Of a stretch of 64,000 bases of DNA, positions 1 to 9,319 are shown piece by piece (position 1 is the stretch's first letter; each line of letters begins with the position of its first letter). This DNA comes from Micromonospora sp. NBRC 110009. Its GTDB lineage: Bacteria > Actinomycetota > Actinomycetes > Mycobacteriales > Micromonosporaceae. Where the stretch lies: the NCBI RefSeq assembly GCF_030518795.1, contig NZ_CP130427.1:6014001-6078000 (forward strand), written 5' to 3'. The notes under the pieces were generated by a model, which was not told the DNA's origin, did no database searches, and saw only the letters and a program-made list of their open reading frames with translations. The position numbers were made by a program, and so were the translations under genes.

Positions 1-701
1 CCCGGGCGATGGCCTGCCACCCGCAGGTCTTCCTGCTCGACGAGCCGCTGTCCAACCTGGACGCCCGGCTGCGCCTGGAGGCGCGCACGTTCCTCAAGCG
101 GCTGCAACGGGAGCTGGGTGTCACCACCGTCTTCGTCACCCACGACCAGGCCGAGGCGCTCGCCCTCGCGGACCGGATCGCGGTGATGGAGGGGGGCCGG
201 ATCCGGCAGGTCGGCACCCCCACCGAGGTGTTCCGCCGCCCGGCCAACACCTTCGTGGCCGGGTTCATCGGCTCGACCCCGATGAACCTGATCCCGGCCC
301 GGGTGGACGGCGACGACCTCACCGTGGCCGGGGTGCGGCTGCCGGTGCCGGAGGAGGCGCGCGGCGTGCTCACCGAGGCCGAGACCGTGGTCTACGGCAT
401 CCGGCCCGAATACCTCGACCACTCCCCCGAGCCGGTCCCCGGCGCACTCACCGGCCAGGTCGTGGTGGTGGAGAATCTCGGCAGCTTCTCTCTGGTGTCG
501 GTGGACGTGCCGGCCGACGGCGACGCGACGACGAGCGTGCAGGTCGTGGTGCCGGAGGGGCGGGAGCCGGCCCCCGGCGACACCGGCTGGATGGTGCCCC
601 GGCCCGGGCGCTCGCTGATCTACCGGGACGGCGAGCTGGTGACCGGGACGGCGGCGCCACCGGTGCCGGCACCGCGGACCGGCGTCGCGGCGGACGCCTG
701 A
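1..701 (+). CDS. Carbohydrate ABC transporter ATP-binding protein (5' partial)
   Basis: This is the C-terminal part of an ABC ATPase; the reading frame is open to the left edge, so Walker A and most of the signature lie outside the window. The first visible codons read R-A-M-A, the usual run just before Walker B. Walker B with the D-loop follows (VFLLDEPLSNLDA), then the H-loop histidine in VFVTHDQAEA. The last 130 residues look like the TOBE/OB regulatory domain of MalK/UgpC-type importers. Such subunits power uptake of oligosaccharides or glycerol phosphates with binding-protein and permease partners, presumably encoded upstream. The next gene starts 2 bases after the stop, so it heads or continues a sugar operon. 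The exact substrate is unknown. Confidence 0.9.
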   Translation, partial: RAMACHPQVFLLDEPLSNLDARLRLEARTFLKRLQRELGVTTVFVTHDQAEALALADRIAVMEGGRIRQVGTPTEVFRRPANTFVAGFIGSTPMNLIPARVDGDDLTVAGVRLPVPEEARGVLTEAETVVYGIRPEYLDHSPEPVPGALTGQVVVVENLGSFSLVSVDVPADGDATTSVQVVVPEGREPAPGDTGWMVPRPGRSLIYRDGELVTGTAAPPVPAPRTGVAADA

Positions 702-703
702 CC

Positions 704-1912
704 ATGGTCACGCACCGGGGGACCTGGACGCTGCCGGACCGCGCGGAGAGCATCCTGCGGGCCCTGCCGGTCACCGTGGCCCCGGGGACCGCCGCGCTCA
801 CCGTACGGCTCGACCACTCCCGCGACGCGGGCGTGCTCGACCTCGGCTGCCTGGGGCCGGACGGCTTCCGCGGCTGGTCCGGCGGGGCCCGCGACGGCTT
901 CACCATCACCGCCGACTGGGCCACCCCGGGCTACCTGCCCGGCGCGCTGGAGCCCGGCGAGTGGCAGGTGCTGCTGCGGCTGCACCGGATCCCGCCCGAG
1001 GGCCTCCCGTACGAGGTCACCGCCACCACCGGCACCCGCGTGCCCGCCCCGCCGGCGGAGCCTCCCGAGCCGCCCCGGCCCGAGCGCCCGCCCCGCCCGG
1101 CGCTGCCCGAGGTGGACGGCCGGCGGTGGCTCGCCGGTGACCTGCACGCGCACACCGTGCACAGCGACGGCAACTACACCATCGACGAGCTGGCCGCCCT
1201 CGCCGTCTCCCGGGGGCTGGACTTCCTCGCCGTCACCGACCACAACACGGTCAGCCACCACCCCTGGCTGCCCGGGTCGGCGCACCGGTACGGGATCACC
1301 CTCGTCCCCGGGCAGGAGGTGACCACCGACCGGGGGCACGCCAACGCCTTCGGGCCGATCGGCTGGGTGGACTTCCGGGAACCGGCCGACCACTGGCTGC
1401 CCGCGGTGGAGCGGGCCGGCGGGCTGCTGTCCATCAACCACCCGCTCGGCGGCGACTGCGCCTGGCGGCAGCCGGTGACCACCCGCACCCGGCTCGTCGA
1501 GGTCTGGCACTCCGGCTGGTGGGACCGCACCTGGGGGGCCCCGCTCGCGTGGGCGCGGGCGTGGCGACCGGACGTCGTACCGATCGGGGGAAGCGACTTC
1601 CACCGGCCCGGCGCGGACGGGCTGCCCGGCGCACCGACCACCTGGGCGCTCGTCGACGGCGACCCGACCGACGAGGCCGCGGTCCGCGACGCCCTGGCCG
1701 CCGGCCGCACCGCGGTCTCCGCCGGCCCCGACGCGCCCCTGCTGCTGCGGCTCGGCGACGAGCTGCTGGCCCTGGGCGCGGACGGCGCGCTGCTCGGCTA
1801 CCCGGACGGGCGGCACCGGGTCGTGCACGGCGACCGGTGCCTGCTGCCGGCCGCCGACGGGCTGCACGTCCTGGAGTCCCACCGCATGGAGGTGATCGCA
1901 CTGTGCAGCTGA
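704..1912 (+). CDS. CehA/McbA-type PHP-domain metallohydrolase
   Basis: A 402-residue protein with an N-terminal beta-rich region (about 1-140) and a C-terminal PHP domain. The metal-binding signature is visible as HAHTVHSDG near residue 149, followed by LAVTDHNTVSHH, an NHPL motif and GGSDFH. The PHP fold hydrolyses phosphoester or carbamate-type bonds with a multinuclear metal site; the CehA/McbA subgroup in sugar operons has no single agreed substrate. It begins 2 bases after the transporter ATPase and its stop overlaps the next start, so it is co-translated with sugar genes. I infer a role in removing a phosphate or ester group from an imported or released sugar compound. The PHP call is firm; the substrate is not known. 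Confidence 0.85.
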   Translation: MVTHRGTWTLPDRAESILRALPVTVAPGTAALTVRLDHSRDAGVLDLGCLGPDGFRGWSGGARDGFTITADWATPGYLPGALEPGEWQVLLRLHRIPPEGLPYEVTATTGTRVPAPPAEPPEPPRPERPPRPALPEVDGRRWLAGDLHAHTVHSDGNYTIDELAALAVSRGLDFLAVTDHNTVSHHPWLPGSAHRYGITLVPGQEVTTDRGHANAFGPIGWVDFREPADHWLPAVERAGGLLSINHPLGGDCAWRQPVTTRTRLVEVWHSGWWDRTWGAPLAWARAWRPDVVPIGGSDFHRPGADGLPGAPTTWALVDGDPTDEAAVRDALAAGRTAVSAGPDAPLLLRLGDELLALGADGALLGYPDGRHRVVHGDRCLLPAADGLHVLESHRMEVIALCS

Positions 1913-2814
1913 CCGGACGTACCAGAGTGGCCGGAGCCCCGGTCAACTACGGCATCTACCAGCCGACCGACCCCGAGGTCGACGCCGAGGACCTGCTCGC
2001 GTCGCTCGCCGCGGACGGCTACACCGGCGTGGACTCCGGGCCGATCGGCTACCTGGGGACCGGCGCGACGCTGCGCCGCCGGCTGGCCGACACCGGGATC
2101 GGGCTCGCCGGCGGCTGGGTCGACCTGCGCTTCGCCGACCCCGACGGCTTCGCCGCGGACCTGGCCCAGCTCGACGCGGCGCTGGACGTGTTCACCGCCG
2201 TCGCCGTCGACGACCCGCGCTTCGCGCCCCGCCCGACCCTGGCCTGCCCGGGCGATCCGGCCCGGATGGCCCGTCCCGGCACCCCGCCGGACCTGGCCGC
2301 CGCGCTGCCGGCGAGCGAGTGGCCGGGCTTCGCCGCCCGGGTGCAGCAGGCCGTCGACCGCTGCCGCGACCGGGGCCTGGAACCGGTGTTCCACTACCAC
2401 CTGGGCACCCTGGTGGAGACCGAGGCGGAGGCGGACCGGCTGCTGGAACTCACCGACGTGGCGATCTGCCTCGACACCGGGCACCTGACGTTGGCCGGCG
2501 GCGATCCGGTACCGGCGGTCCGCAGGTGGGCGGGGCGGATCGGGCAGGTGCACCTCAAGGGCGCCGACCTGGGCGTGCACCGCCGGGTCCGGGACGCCGG
2601 CGGCGGGCTCACCGAGGTGGTCGCGGCCGGCGGGTTCTGCGCGCTGGGTGCCGGCGACGTCGACCTCGCCGGGGTGCTGCACGGCCTGGACGAGACCGGC
2701 TACGCCGGCTGGCTGGTGATCGAGCAGGACGCGCCCGCGCACGGCCGGGACCTGGACCGGATCCGGGCGGACCAGCGCGCCAACCTGCGGTGGCTGGAGG
2801 AGGTGCGACGATGA
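1903..2814 (+). CDS. Sugar phosphate isomerase/epimerase-family TIM-barrel protein
   Basis: I chose the GTG at 1903 (303 residues) because GGAGGTG lies ten bases upstream and an in-frame start further up would overlap most of the PHP gene. The protein is an AP-endonuclease-2-like TIM barrel. FHYHLGTLVE and CLDTGHL are typical metal-ligand strands, and a late QVHLKG strand carries another ligand histidine. Members isomerise or epimerise sugars and inositols, or act on 3-keto sugars. The 10-base overlap with the preceding gene and 4-base ATGA overlap with the following dehydrogenase indicate a single translationally coupled operon. Pairing with a Gfo/Idh/MocA dehydrogenase fits oxidation followed by rearrangement of a sugar. 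The specific reaction is inferred only. Confidence 0.85.
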   Translation: MQLTGRTRVAGAPVNYGIYQPTDPEVDAEDLLASLAADGYTGVDSGPIGYLGTGATLRRRLADTGIGLAGGWVDLRFADPDGFAADLAQLDAALDVFTAVAVDDPRFAPRPTLACPGDPARMARPGTPPDLAAALPASEWPGFAARVQQAVDRCRDRGLEPVFHYHLGTLVETEAEADRLLELTDVAICLDTGHLTLAGGDPVPAVRRWAGRIGQVHLKGADLGVHRRVRDAGGGLTEVVAAGGFCALGAGDVDLAGVLHGLDETGYAGWLVIEQDAPAHGRDLDRIRADQRANLRWLEEVRR

Positions 2815-3944
2815 CCGAGCCGGGCAAGCGGATCCGGATCGCGGTGGCCGGGCTGGGCGTGATCGCCCGTACCGTGCACCTGCCCCTGCTGCAGCGCCGC
2901 GCCGACCTGTTCGAGGTGGTCGCGCTCAGCGACCTCTCCCCCGGCCGGCTGGCCGAGCTGGGCGACCGGTACGGCGTCGAGCCGGCCCGCCGGCACACCG
3001 ACGCGGGAGCGATGCTCGACGCGGGCGGCTGCGACGCGGTGCTGCTGGCCACCTCCGGGTCGCACGGTGAGCTCGCCGCGACGGCGCTGCGCCAGGGGCT
3101 GCCGGTGCTCTGCGAGAAGCCGCTCGCCTACACCCTGGCCGAGGCGGACCGGTTGGCCGAGGCCGACGCCGGGCTGATGGTGGGCTACATGAAGCAGTAC
3201 GACCCGGCGGTCGCCGAGGCCGCCCGGCTGCTGGAGGCGATCGGCGGCGCGGCGGCGGTGCACGCGGTCGAGGTGACCGTCCTGCACGCCGCCGGGGACC
3301 AGCAGCTCGCCTTCGCCAACCTGCCCCCGGCACCGCGGGACCTGCCGGACGCGGCGGTGGCCCGGCTGCGGGAGGCCGACGCGCGGCTGCTCGACGCCGC
3401 GGTGGGCGGGGACGCCGGGGCGCGCATCCTCTACCAGATCCTGATCAACAGCATCTCGCACGACCTGTCGCTGCTGCGGCTCTTCAGCGGGGCACCGGCC
3501 ACGGTGGACCACGTGGCGACCTGGCCGCTGCCGGACGGGCCGGCCGAGCCGTCGGTGGAGATCTCCGGCCGGCTGCCCGCCGGCGGCCGGTACGGCATCC
3601 GCTGGCTCAGCCTGCCCGACTGCCCCGCCTACCGGGAGACGGTCACCCTGCACCACGCCCGGGGTGCGCTGGAGCTGGTCTTCCCGTCGCCGTACCTGCT
3701 CAACGCGCCGACCATCCTGACGGCGGTGGACCGGCACGAGGGCGGCGAGCGGCGGGCGCAGTTCCGGTCGGTGACCGAGGCGTTCGAGCAGGAACTGGTC
3801 GCCTTCCACGCGATGGTGACCGCGGGCACGCGTCCGCTGACCGGCATCGCCGAGGGCGCGGCCGATCTACGCACCAGCCAACAGGTGGTACGCCGCTACG
3901 GGGAGCTGACCGGGGCGGCGATCGGCGGAGAGGCGGCGAGCTGA
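2811..3944 (+). CDS. Gfo/Idh/MocA-family NAD(P)-dependent sugar dehydrogenase
   Basis: The start is the ATG at 2811, which overlaps the previous stop as ATGA and gives 377 residues, normal for the family. An N-terminal Rossmann fold shows AVAGLGVIARTVHLPLL, and the conserved CEKPLA motif (catalytic lysine) lies near residue 103. YMKQYDPAV corresponds to the start of the C-terminal alpha/beta substrate domain. The family oxidises or reduces sugar carbons (myo-inositol, glucose, 3-keto sugars) with NAD(P). Its place between a TIM-barrel isomerase and an alpha-mannosidase points to catabolism of a mannose-containing or related glycoside in the cytoplasm. The substrate cannot be read from sequence. 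Confidence 0.88.
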   Translation: MTEPGKRIRIAVAGLGVIARTVHLPLLQRRADLFEVVALSDLSPGRLAELGDRYGVEPARRHTDAGAMLDAGGCDAVLLATSGSHGELAATALRQGLPVLCEKPLAYTLAEADRLAEADAGLMVGYMKQYDPAVAEAARLLEAIGGAAAVHAVEVTVLHAAGDQQLAFANLPPAPRDLPDAAVARLREADARLLDAAVGGDAGARILYQILINSISHDLSLLRLFSGAPATVDHVATWPLPDGPAEPSVEISGRLPAGGRYGIRWLSLPDCPAYRETVTLHHARGALELVFPSPYLLNAPTILTAVDRHEGGERRAQFRSVTEAFEQELVAFHAMVTAGTRPLTGIAEGAADLRTSQQVVRRYGELTGAAIGGEAAS

Positions 3945-3945
3945 C

Positions 3946-6684
3946 GTGACGACCGAGATCATCGTGGTGCCGCACACCCACTGGGACCGGGAGTGGTACG
4001 AGCCGTTCCAGCGGTTCCGGCTGCGGCTGGTGGCGCTGCTCGACGAGGTGTTCGACCGGATGGCGCGGGACGAGCGGCAGCGGTTCACCCTGGACGGCCA
4101 GCTGGCCGCGGTCGACGACTACCTGGAGGTGCGGCCCGAGCGCCGGGAGCAGGTGGAGGCACTGGTCCGGGCCGGGCGGCTGGCGATCGGGCCGTGGCAG
4201 ATCCTGCTGGACGAGTTCCTCTGCTCCGGCGAGAACATCGTCCGCAACCTGGAGCGCGGGCTGGCCCGCAGCGCGACCCTGGGTGGGGCGATGCCGGTCG
4301 GCTACCTGCCCGACATGTTCGGCCACATCGCGCAGATGCCGCAGCTCCTGGCCGGCGCGGGGCTGGCCCACGCCTGCGTGTTCCGGGGCGTGCCGGACCG
4401 GGTGCGCTCGCACAGCTTCGCCTGGCGCTCCCCGGACGGCACCGCGATCCGCACCGAGTACCTGCCGGGTGGCTACGGCAACGCCGCCGGGCTGATGGAC
4501 GACCCGCGGCTGGTCACCCGCCGGGCCGTTGACCTGGCCGAGCGGCTGCGGGGCTGGCGGGCGACGGACGACGGCACGCCCGTGCTGGCGATGTACGGCA
4601 CGGACCACGCGGCGCCGGCACCGGACGCCCCGGACCGACTCGCCGCCGCCGCGGTGGACGGGGTACGCCTGCGGCTCGGCACCCTGGCGGAGTACTTCGC
4701 CACCCAGCCGACCACGGTGGACGGGCTGCCCGTGGTGGCCGGCGAGCTGCGCTCGCACGCCCGGGCCAACATCCTGCCCGGCGTGATCTCCGTGCGCGCC
4801 CACCTGAAGCAGGCGATGGGGCGGGCCGAGCGACGGGTGGAGCGGTACGCCGAACCCCTCGCCGCGCTCTTCCACGACCCGTCCGTGCAGCGGTTCCTGG
4901 ACATGGCCTGGACCCGGCTGATCGACGCGAGCTGCCACGACTCGGTGACCGGGTGCGGCTGCGACGAGACCGCCGAGCAGGTGGCCGCCCGGCTCGCCGA
5001 GGCGGACCAGCTCGGGCGGGCGGTCTGCGACCTGGTCGGGGCGCGGCTCGCCGCCGCGGTGCCGCGCGACGGGTACCTGCTGTTCAACCCGACCCCGGCC
5101 GCCCGCACCGCCCTCGTCCGCCTCGACGTCGAGGCGCCCGCGGACGGGCCGGTCGGCCTGGTCGACGCCGACGGGACGGTCGCCCCCGCCCAGGTCCTCG
5201 ACCGGGCCCGGACGGTGCTCGCCGACGACGTGGTGCCGGCGGCCGAGCTGCCGGCGATCCTCACCCGGGTGCACGGGACCGAGCTGTACGGGCAGGAGAT
5301 CACCGCCTGGTCGGTGTCGCCCGCCGACGCCACCCTCACCTTCGAGGTGGCGCGGCACGGCGACCCGACGTTCGACGTCGAGGACGTGCGGCTGGCGCTC
5401 GCCGACGCGGCCGGCCCGGACCGCTGGCGGGTACGCATCGTCGCCGCCCCGCGGGCGACCGTCGCCGCGCTGGTCACCGCGCCGCCGCTCGGCCTGGCCG
5501 CGGTCCGCCCGGTGGCGCTGCCGGCGGACGCGCCGGCGCTGCCGGCGCCGGTCACGGTGACCGACCGGACCGTCGACAACGGCCTGCTCCGCGTCGAGGT
5601 GGCCGAGGACGGCACGCTGGGGCTGTCCACCCCGGACGGGGTGCGCGTCGACGGGGTCGGCCGGATCGTCGACGGCGGCGACGTGGGCGACAGCTACAAC
5701 TACGCCCCGCCGGCCGCCGACGAGCTGATCGACAAGCCCCGCGCGGTGCGGACCGTGGTGGTGCACGACGGCCCGGTGCTCGCCGTGCTCGACGTGGTCC
5801 GCGAGTACCGCTGGCCGGTCGGCGCCGACGTGGACGCCGGGTCACGCCGGGTGGACCGGGAGGCGACCGTGGTGACCACCCGGGTGGAGGTCCGGGCCGG
5901 TGAGCGCTTCGCCCGGCTGCGGCTGAGCTTCGACAACCGCTGCGACGACCACCGGGTACGCCTGCACCTGCCGCTGCCCGCACCGGCGGCCGCGTCGTAC
6001 GCGGAGGGTCAGTTCGCGGTCGTGGAGCGTGGGTTGACCGCCGAAGGTGGCGGCGGCGAGGTGCCGCTGCCGACGTTCCCGGCCAACGGGTTCGTCGCCG
6101 CCGGCGGCCCGGAGGGTTCGCTCGGCGTCCTGTTGACCCAGCCGACCGAGTACGAGCTGGTCGACGCCGGTCGGGAGCTGGCGGTCACCGTGCTGCGCTC
6201 GATCGGGATGCTGTCCCGCAACCGGCACGCCCTGCGCGACGAGCCCGCCGGCCCGCAGCTGCCCACTCCGCTCGCGCAGTGCCGGGGCGAACGCAGCGTC
6301 GACCTCGCCGTGCTGCCGTACCGGGGTGACTGGGACCCCGCCGGGGTGGCGACGGCGGCCGAGGCGTACCGGCACGGGCTGCTGGCGTTCCCGGGCAACG
6401 GCGACCCGGCCGCCGGGCTGCCGGCGCCGGTGACCGGGCTGACCGTCGACGGGGACGGCGTCACCCTGACCAGCGTCCGGGACCGGGACGGGCGGGTCGA
6501 GCTGCGGGTGGTGGCGAGCCGCGACACCACGGCTGTCGTCGGCGCCGGCCGCGACGTCCGCGGCGCTTGGCGGGCCGACCTGCTCGGCCGGCCGGGCGAC
6601 CCGCTCCCGGTCGACGGCGGGCTGGTCCGGCTGCCGCTGCGGGCGTGGCAGATCGCCACGGTCCAGCTCGACCTGACGGACTGA
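3946..6684 (+). CDS. Glycoside hydrolase family 38 alpha-mannosidase
   Basis: The 912-residue protein opens with the GH38 metal site HTHWDREWY (residues 10-18). The retaining nucleophile is D123 in YLPDMFGH. The central three-helix region carries another metal-ligand motif in DASCHDSVTGCGCD, and a beta-sandwich C-terminal half follows. GH38 enzymes cleave alpha-mannosidic bonds in N-glycan-like or mannan oligosaccharides with a zinc-type ion. No signal peptide is present, so it acts inside the cell on imported oligosaccharides. The GTG start lies 1 base after the upstream stop. As last gene of the sugar operon it supports a mannoside uptake and breakdown role for the whole cluster. The family call is strong. 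Confidence 0.93.
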   Translation: MTTEIIVVPHTHWDREWYEPFQRFRLRLVALLDEVFDRMARDERQRFTLDGQLAAVDDYLEVRPERREQVEALVRAGRLAIGPWQILLDEFLCSGENIVRNLERGLARSATLGGAMPVGYLPDMFGHIAQMPQLLAGAGLAHACVFRGVPDRVRSHSFAWRSPDGTAIRTEYLPGGYGNAAGLMDDPRLVTRRAVDLAERLRGWRATDDGTPVLAMYGTDHAAPAPDAPDRLAAAAVDGVRLRLGTLAEYFATQPTTVDGLPVVAGELRSHARANILPGVISVRAHLKQAMGRAERRVERYAEPLAALFHDPSVQRFLDMAWTRLIDASCHDSVTGCGCDETAEQVAARLAEADQLGRAVCDLVGARLAAAVPRDGYLLFNPTPAARTALVRLDVEAPADGPVGLVDADGTVAPAQVLDRARTVLADDVVPAAELPAILTRVHGTELYGQEITAWSVSPADATLTFEVARHGDPTFDVEDVRLALADAAGPDRWRVRIVAAPRATVAALVTAPPLGLAAVRPVALPADAPALPAPVTVTDRTVDNGLLRVEVAEDGTLGLSTPDGVRVDGVGRIVDGGDVGDSYNYAPPAADELIDKPRAVRTVVVHDGPVLAVLDVVREYRWPVGADVDAGSRRVDREATVVTTRVEVRAGERFARLRLSFDNRCDDHRVRLHLPLPAPAAASYAEGQFAVVERGLTAEGGGGEVPLPTFPANGFVAAGGPEGSLGVLLTQPTEYELVDAGRELAVTVLRSIGMLSRNRHALRDEPAGPQLPTPLAQCRGERSVDLAVLPYRGDWDPAGVATAAEAYRHGLLAFPGNGDPAAGLPAPVTGLTVDGDGVTLTSVRDRDGRVELRVVASRDTTAVVGAGRDVRGAWRADLLGRPGDPLPVDGGLVRLPLRAWQIATVQLDLTD

Positions 6685-6699
6685 GGCCGCGCCCGGCCC

Positions 6700-7326
6700 T
6701 CAGGTCGCCGGGGTGACCGCGCGCAGCCAGGCCTGGGCGATCAGCGCGTGCCCGAACGGGGTCGGGTGCACGCCGTCGCGGGTCCACACCCGGTCGTCCA
6801 CCTCGGCGGCCTGGAACAGGTCGTCCACCGCGACCAGCGTCGCGTCGAACTCGGCGGCGAGCGTGCGAACCACCTCGACCTTCGGGTCGAGGTCCGCCCG
6901 CCAGCCGCGCTGCTCGTCGTCGAGCGGGACGAGGAACGGCTCGACGAGGATCAGCCGCGCGCCCTGCCGGCGGGCGCCGGCCAGGATATGCCGGTAGTCG
7001 CGGGCGAAGTCGGCGGCGCTGGTCGGGTCGTCCCGGGTGTAGCGCTGCCAGGTGTCGTTGACGCCGATCAGGACGGAGACCACCTGCGGGGCGAGGGCCA
7101 GGCAGTCCTGCTCCCAGCGGGCGCGCAGGTCGCGTACCCGGTCGCCGCTGACGCCCCGGTTGCGGAAGGTGGCCCGGTGGCCGGGGTGCCGGGCGGTGAA
7201 CCAGGCCGCGGCCATCATCGCGTACCCGGTGCCGAGGTCGTCTCCGCAGGTCCGGTCCCGTCCGGCGTCGGTGATGCTGTCGCCGATGAAAAGCACCCGG
7301 CCGCCGTGCGGCACCTCCACTGTCAT
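6700..7326 (-). CDS. SGNH/GDSL-family hydrolase
   Basis: A 208-residue alpha/beta hydrolase of the SGNH type. Block I is GDSITDAGRD near the N-terminus (catalytic Ser), block III is VLIGVNDTW (Gly and Asn oxyanion residues), and the C-terminal block V is DGVHPTPFGH (Asp and His). The ATG at 7326 follows GGGGAGGAG, so I prefer it to longer upstream starts. These enzymes are esterases, often removing acetyl groups from sugars or polysaccharides. No signal peptide is seen. It ends 15 bases from the mannosidase on the opposite strand and could deacylate the same glycans, but that link is only positional. Confidence 0.88.
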   Translation of the reverse strand: MTVEVPHGGRVLFIGDSITDAGRDRTCGDDLGTGYAMMAAAWFTARHPGHRATFRNRGVSGDRVRDLRARWEQDCLALAPQVVSVLIGVNDTWQRYTRDDPTSAADFARDYRHILAGARRQGARLILVEPFLVPLDDEQRGWRADLDPKVEVVRTLAAEFDATLVAVDDLFQAAEVDDRVWTRDGVHPTPFGHALIAQAWLRAVTPAT

Positions 7327-7598
7327 CCGCCCGGCTCCTCCCCGCTCGACGTCGCTCGCATGATCATGCCGGAGCGGTCCGGACGCCCGGCGGCCGGCTC
7401 CCGGCCGGTCCGCCGGGAAAGTTCCTCCGACCGGCTGTTGCGTTTCGGCGGCCGAGGCCGATGGACAGATCGTGGCAGTGCGGCGCGACGGGTGTGAAAA
7501 CCGCCCCAAGTTGACCTTGGCCGTTGCAATCGACGCACAAACGGTGTTGACTGCTGCACCATGCCAGAGCCGATCATCACGGACAGGCCGGTAATTTC

Positions 7599-8843
7599 GT
7601 GAGAAGCACCGACATCACCCCAGCAGCCTCGGCGGGCCACCGCCGGGCGACCTGGCGGCAGCGGGCGGCGCGCTGGTTGGATCCGACGGTTGCTCAGTGG
7701 GACGTCACTCCACCGGAGACGCCCGAGCCGCCACCGCCGACGCCCGAGGAGCCGCCGCCCAGTCCCTGGCCGGCGATCTGCGAGCAGTTCGCGATGCGGA
7801 TCATGGCCTCCGCCTACCAGATGGGCTCCCACCTGGAGGCGGTCGAGGCCGACGAGCAGGACCCCGACCGGTTGGAGCGGCTCTACCGGATCGACCACGC
7901 CAACACCCGGATCCGGCGGCACGCGGAGAACCTCCAGGTACTGCTGGGCCGCCGCGTCGAGGACGCCGACCCGCAGACCGTGACCCTGGTGGACGTCATC
8001 CGGGCCGCCAGCTCGGCCATCGAGCACTACCCCCGCATCCAGGTGGGCCACGTGCTGGACCTCGCGGTCCTCGAGTTCGCCGCCGACGACGTGATCCGGG
8101 TGCTCACCGAACTGCTGGACAACGCCGCCCGGTTCTCCCCGCCCACCGCCCCGGTGATCGTGTCGGCGTTCATCACCGAGGACGGCAGCGTCCTGCTGCG
8201 GATCGAGGACGCCGGGGTGGGCATCCACCCCGATCACCTGACCCAGCTCAACGCCCTGCTCGGCGGCCGGCCGATCACGCCGGTCACCCTCGACCCGGCG
8301 GCCCACCTCGGGCTCGCCGTGGTGGCCCACCTGGCCGTCGCGCAACGGCTCCGGGTCACCCTCACCAACCGGCCCTCCGGCGGCACCACGGCAACCGTGT
8401 TCGTCCCCGGCGCGCTGCTCTGCGAGATCCCCGCGGCGCCGGGGCCGGACCCGTCCGGTGCGCCCGCTCCAGCCTCGGCCTGGCGGTCACCGCCCGGTCC
8501 GGGTCCGGCCGGCGCACCCGTCCCGCCCCCGGCCTGGCCGCCCCCGCCGGCCGGGGGCGGGACCCACCTCAGGAGCACCCAGATGGCCGCGGCCCAGGAC
8601 AGCACCAACTCGCCGACCATGCCCCTGACCACGCTGCGCGGCCCGGCCCCCGCGAAGCAGTCGTCCGGCGGCCTGCCCCAGCGGGTGCCGGGAAGCGTCC
8701 GTGACCAGGTCCCGGCGATGCCGCCGCCCCCGGCCGACGCCGGCCCCGGATCCCCACCCGAGGCGTGGCCGGACGAGACGGCGGCCTTCGCCGCCGGCGT
8801 CAGCGACGCCCTGACCACCAGCGACGAAGGACAGCAGCGATGA
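7599..8843 (+). CDS. cvnA: Conservon sensor-kinase-like ATPase CvnA
   Basis: A 414-residue soluble histidine-kinase-like protein. After a Pro-rich leader comes a helical region with RIDHANTRIRRHAENL, the conservon counterpart of the H-box. An HATPase_c domain follows with the N-box LTELLDNAARFSPP and the G-box IEDAGVGI, then LGLAVVAHLA. From about residue 280 it is a long Pro/Ala-rich, low-complexity tail. In Streptomyces, CvnA sits with CvnB, C and D in a membrane-peripheral complex compared with eukaryotic G-protein systems. No membrane segment is seen here. The GTG start follows a 270-base upstream region and the stop overlaps cvnB as ATGA. The order of genes makes the assignment firm; the signal is unknown. 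Confidence 0.9.
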   Translation: MRSTDITPAASAGHRRATWRQRAARWLDPTVAQWDVTPPETPEPPPPTPEEPPPSPWPAICEQFAMRIMASAYQMGSHLEAVEADEQDPDRLERLYRIDHANTRIRRHAENLQVLLGRRVEDADPQTVTLVDVIRAASSAIEHYPRIQVGHVLDLAVLEFAADDVIRVLTELLDNAARFSPPTAPVIVSAFITEDGSVLLRIEDAGVGIHPDHLTQLNALLGGRPITPVTLDPAAHLGLAVVAHLAVAQRLRVTLTNRPSGGTTATVFVPGALLCEIPAAPGPDPSGAPAPASAWRSPPGPGPAGAPVPPPAWPPPPAGGGTHLRSTQMAAAQDSTNSPTMPLTTLRGPAPAKQSSGGLPQRVPGSVRDQVPAMPPPPADAGPGSPPEAWPDETAAFAAGVSDALTTSDEGQQR

Positions 8844-9298
8844 CCCACGCATACCCCCGCAGCGGTACGGCGACCCCGGGCCAGGGGGTGCCGGACTGTG
8901 CCTGGCTGATCCGTCAATTCGCCGAGGACGTGCCCGGGGTCACCCACGCGATGCTGGTGTCGCTGGACGGTCTCCAACTCGCCGCCTCCCGCACCGTCGA
9001 CCGGGACCTCGGCGACCAGCTCTCCGCGCTGACCGCGGGGCTGCTGAGCATGGCCGACCGCAGCGCGGCCCTGCTGGAGCTCGGCGCCTCCGAGTATCTG
9101 ACCGTCCGGCTGCCGCGCGGGCACCTGCTGTTCATGCGGGTCGGCGAGTCGGCGGGGCTCGCGGTGGCCGCCGCCCCCGGCTGCGACCTGCGGGTCGTGT
9201 CCTACCGGATGACGCAGTTCGTCAGCGCGGTGTGGCACGCCCTCACCCCGGCCGTCCGCCACGAGCTGCATCGGATGACCGCCAGTCAGTCCCGCTGA
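8840..9298 (+). CDS. cvnB: Conservon roadblock/LC7 protein CvnB
   Basis: The ATG at 8840 overlaps the cvnA stop and gives 152 residues. The roadblock/LC7 fold is recognisable from DCAWLIRQFAEDVPGV, HAMLVSLDGLQLAAS and LTAGLLSMADRSA. LC7 proteins bind small GTPases and, in bacteria such as MglB, can act as GTPase-activating proteins. In conservons CvnB is the presumed regulator of the CvnD GTPase. A gap of 21 bases precedes the DUF742 gene, with a purine-rich GAAGGAAG ribosome site. The role is inferred from family and from the fixed gene order. Confidence 0.92.
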   Translation: MTHAYPRSGTATPGQGVPDCAWLIRQFAEDVPGVTHAMLVSLDGLQLAASRTVDRDLGDQLSALTAGLLSMADRSAALLELGASEYLTVRLPRGHLLFMRVGESAGLAVAAAPGCDLRVVSYRMTQFVSAVWHALTPAVRHELHRMTASQSR

Positions 9299-9319
9299 CC
9301 CGGCCGAAGGAAGCTGATC

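Noticed and set aside
1519..1902. N-terminal extension of the sugar isomerase into the PHP gene
   Set aside because: The extension is Arg-rich out-of-frame PHP sequence; the GTG at 1903 has a good ribosome site.
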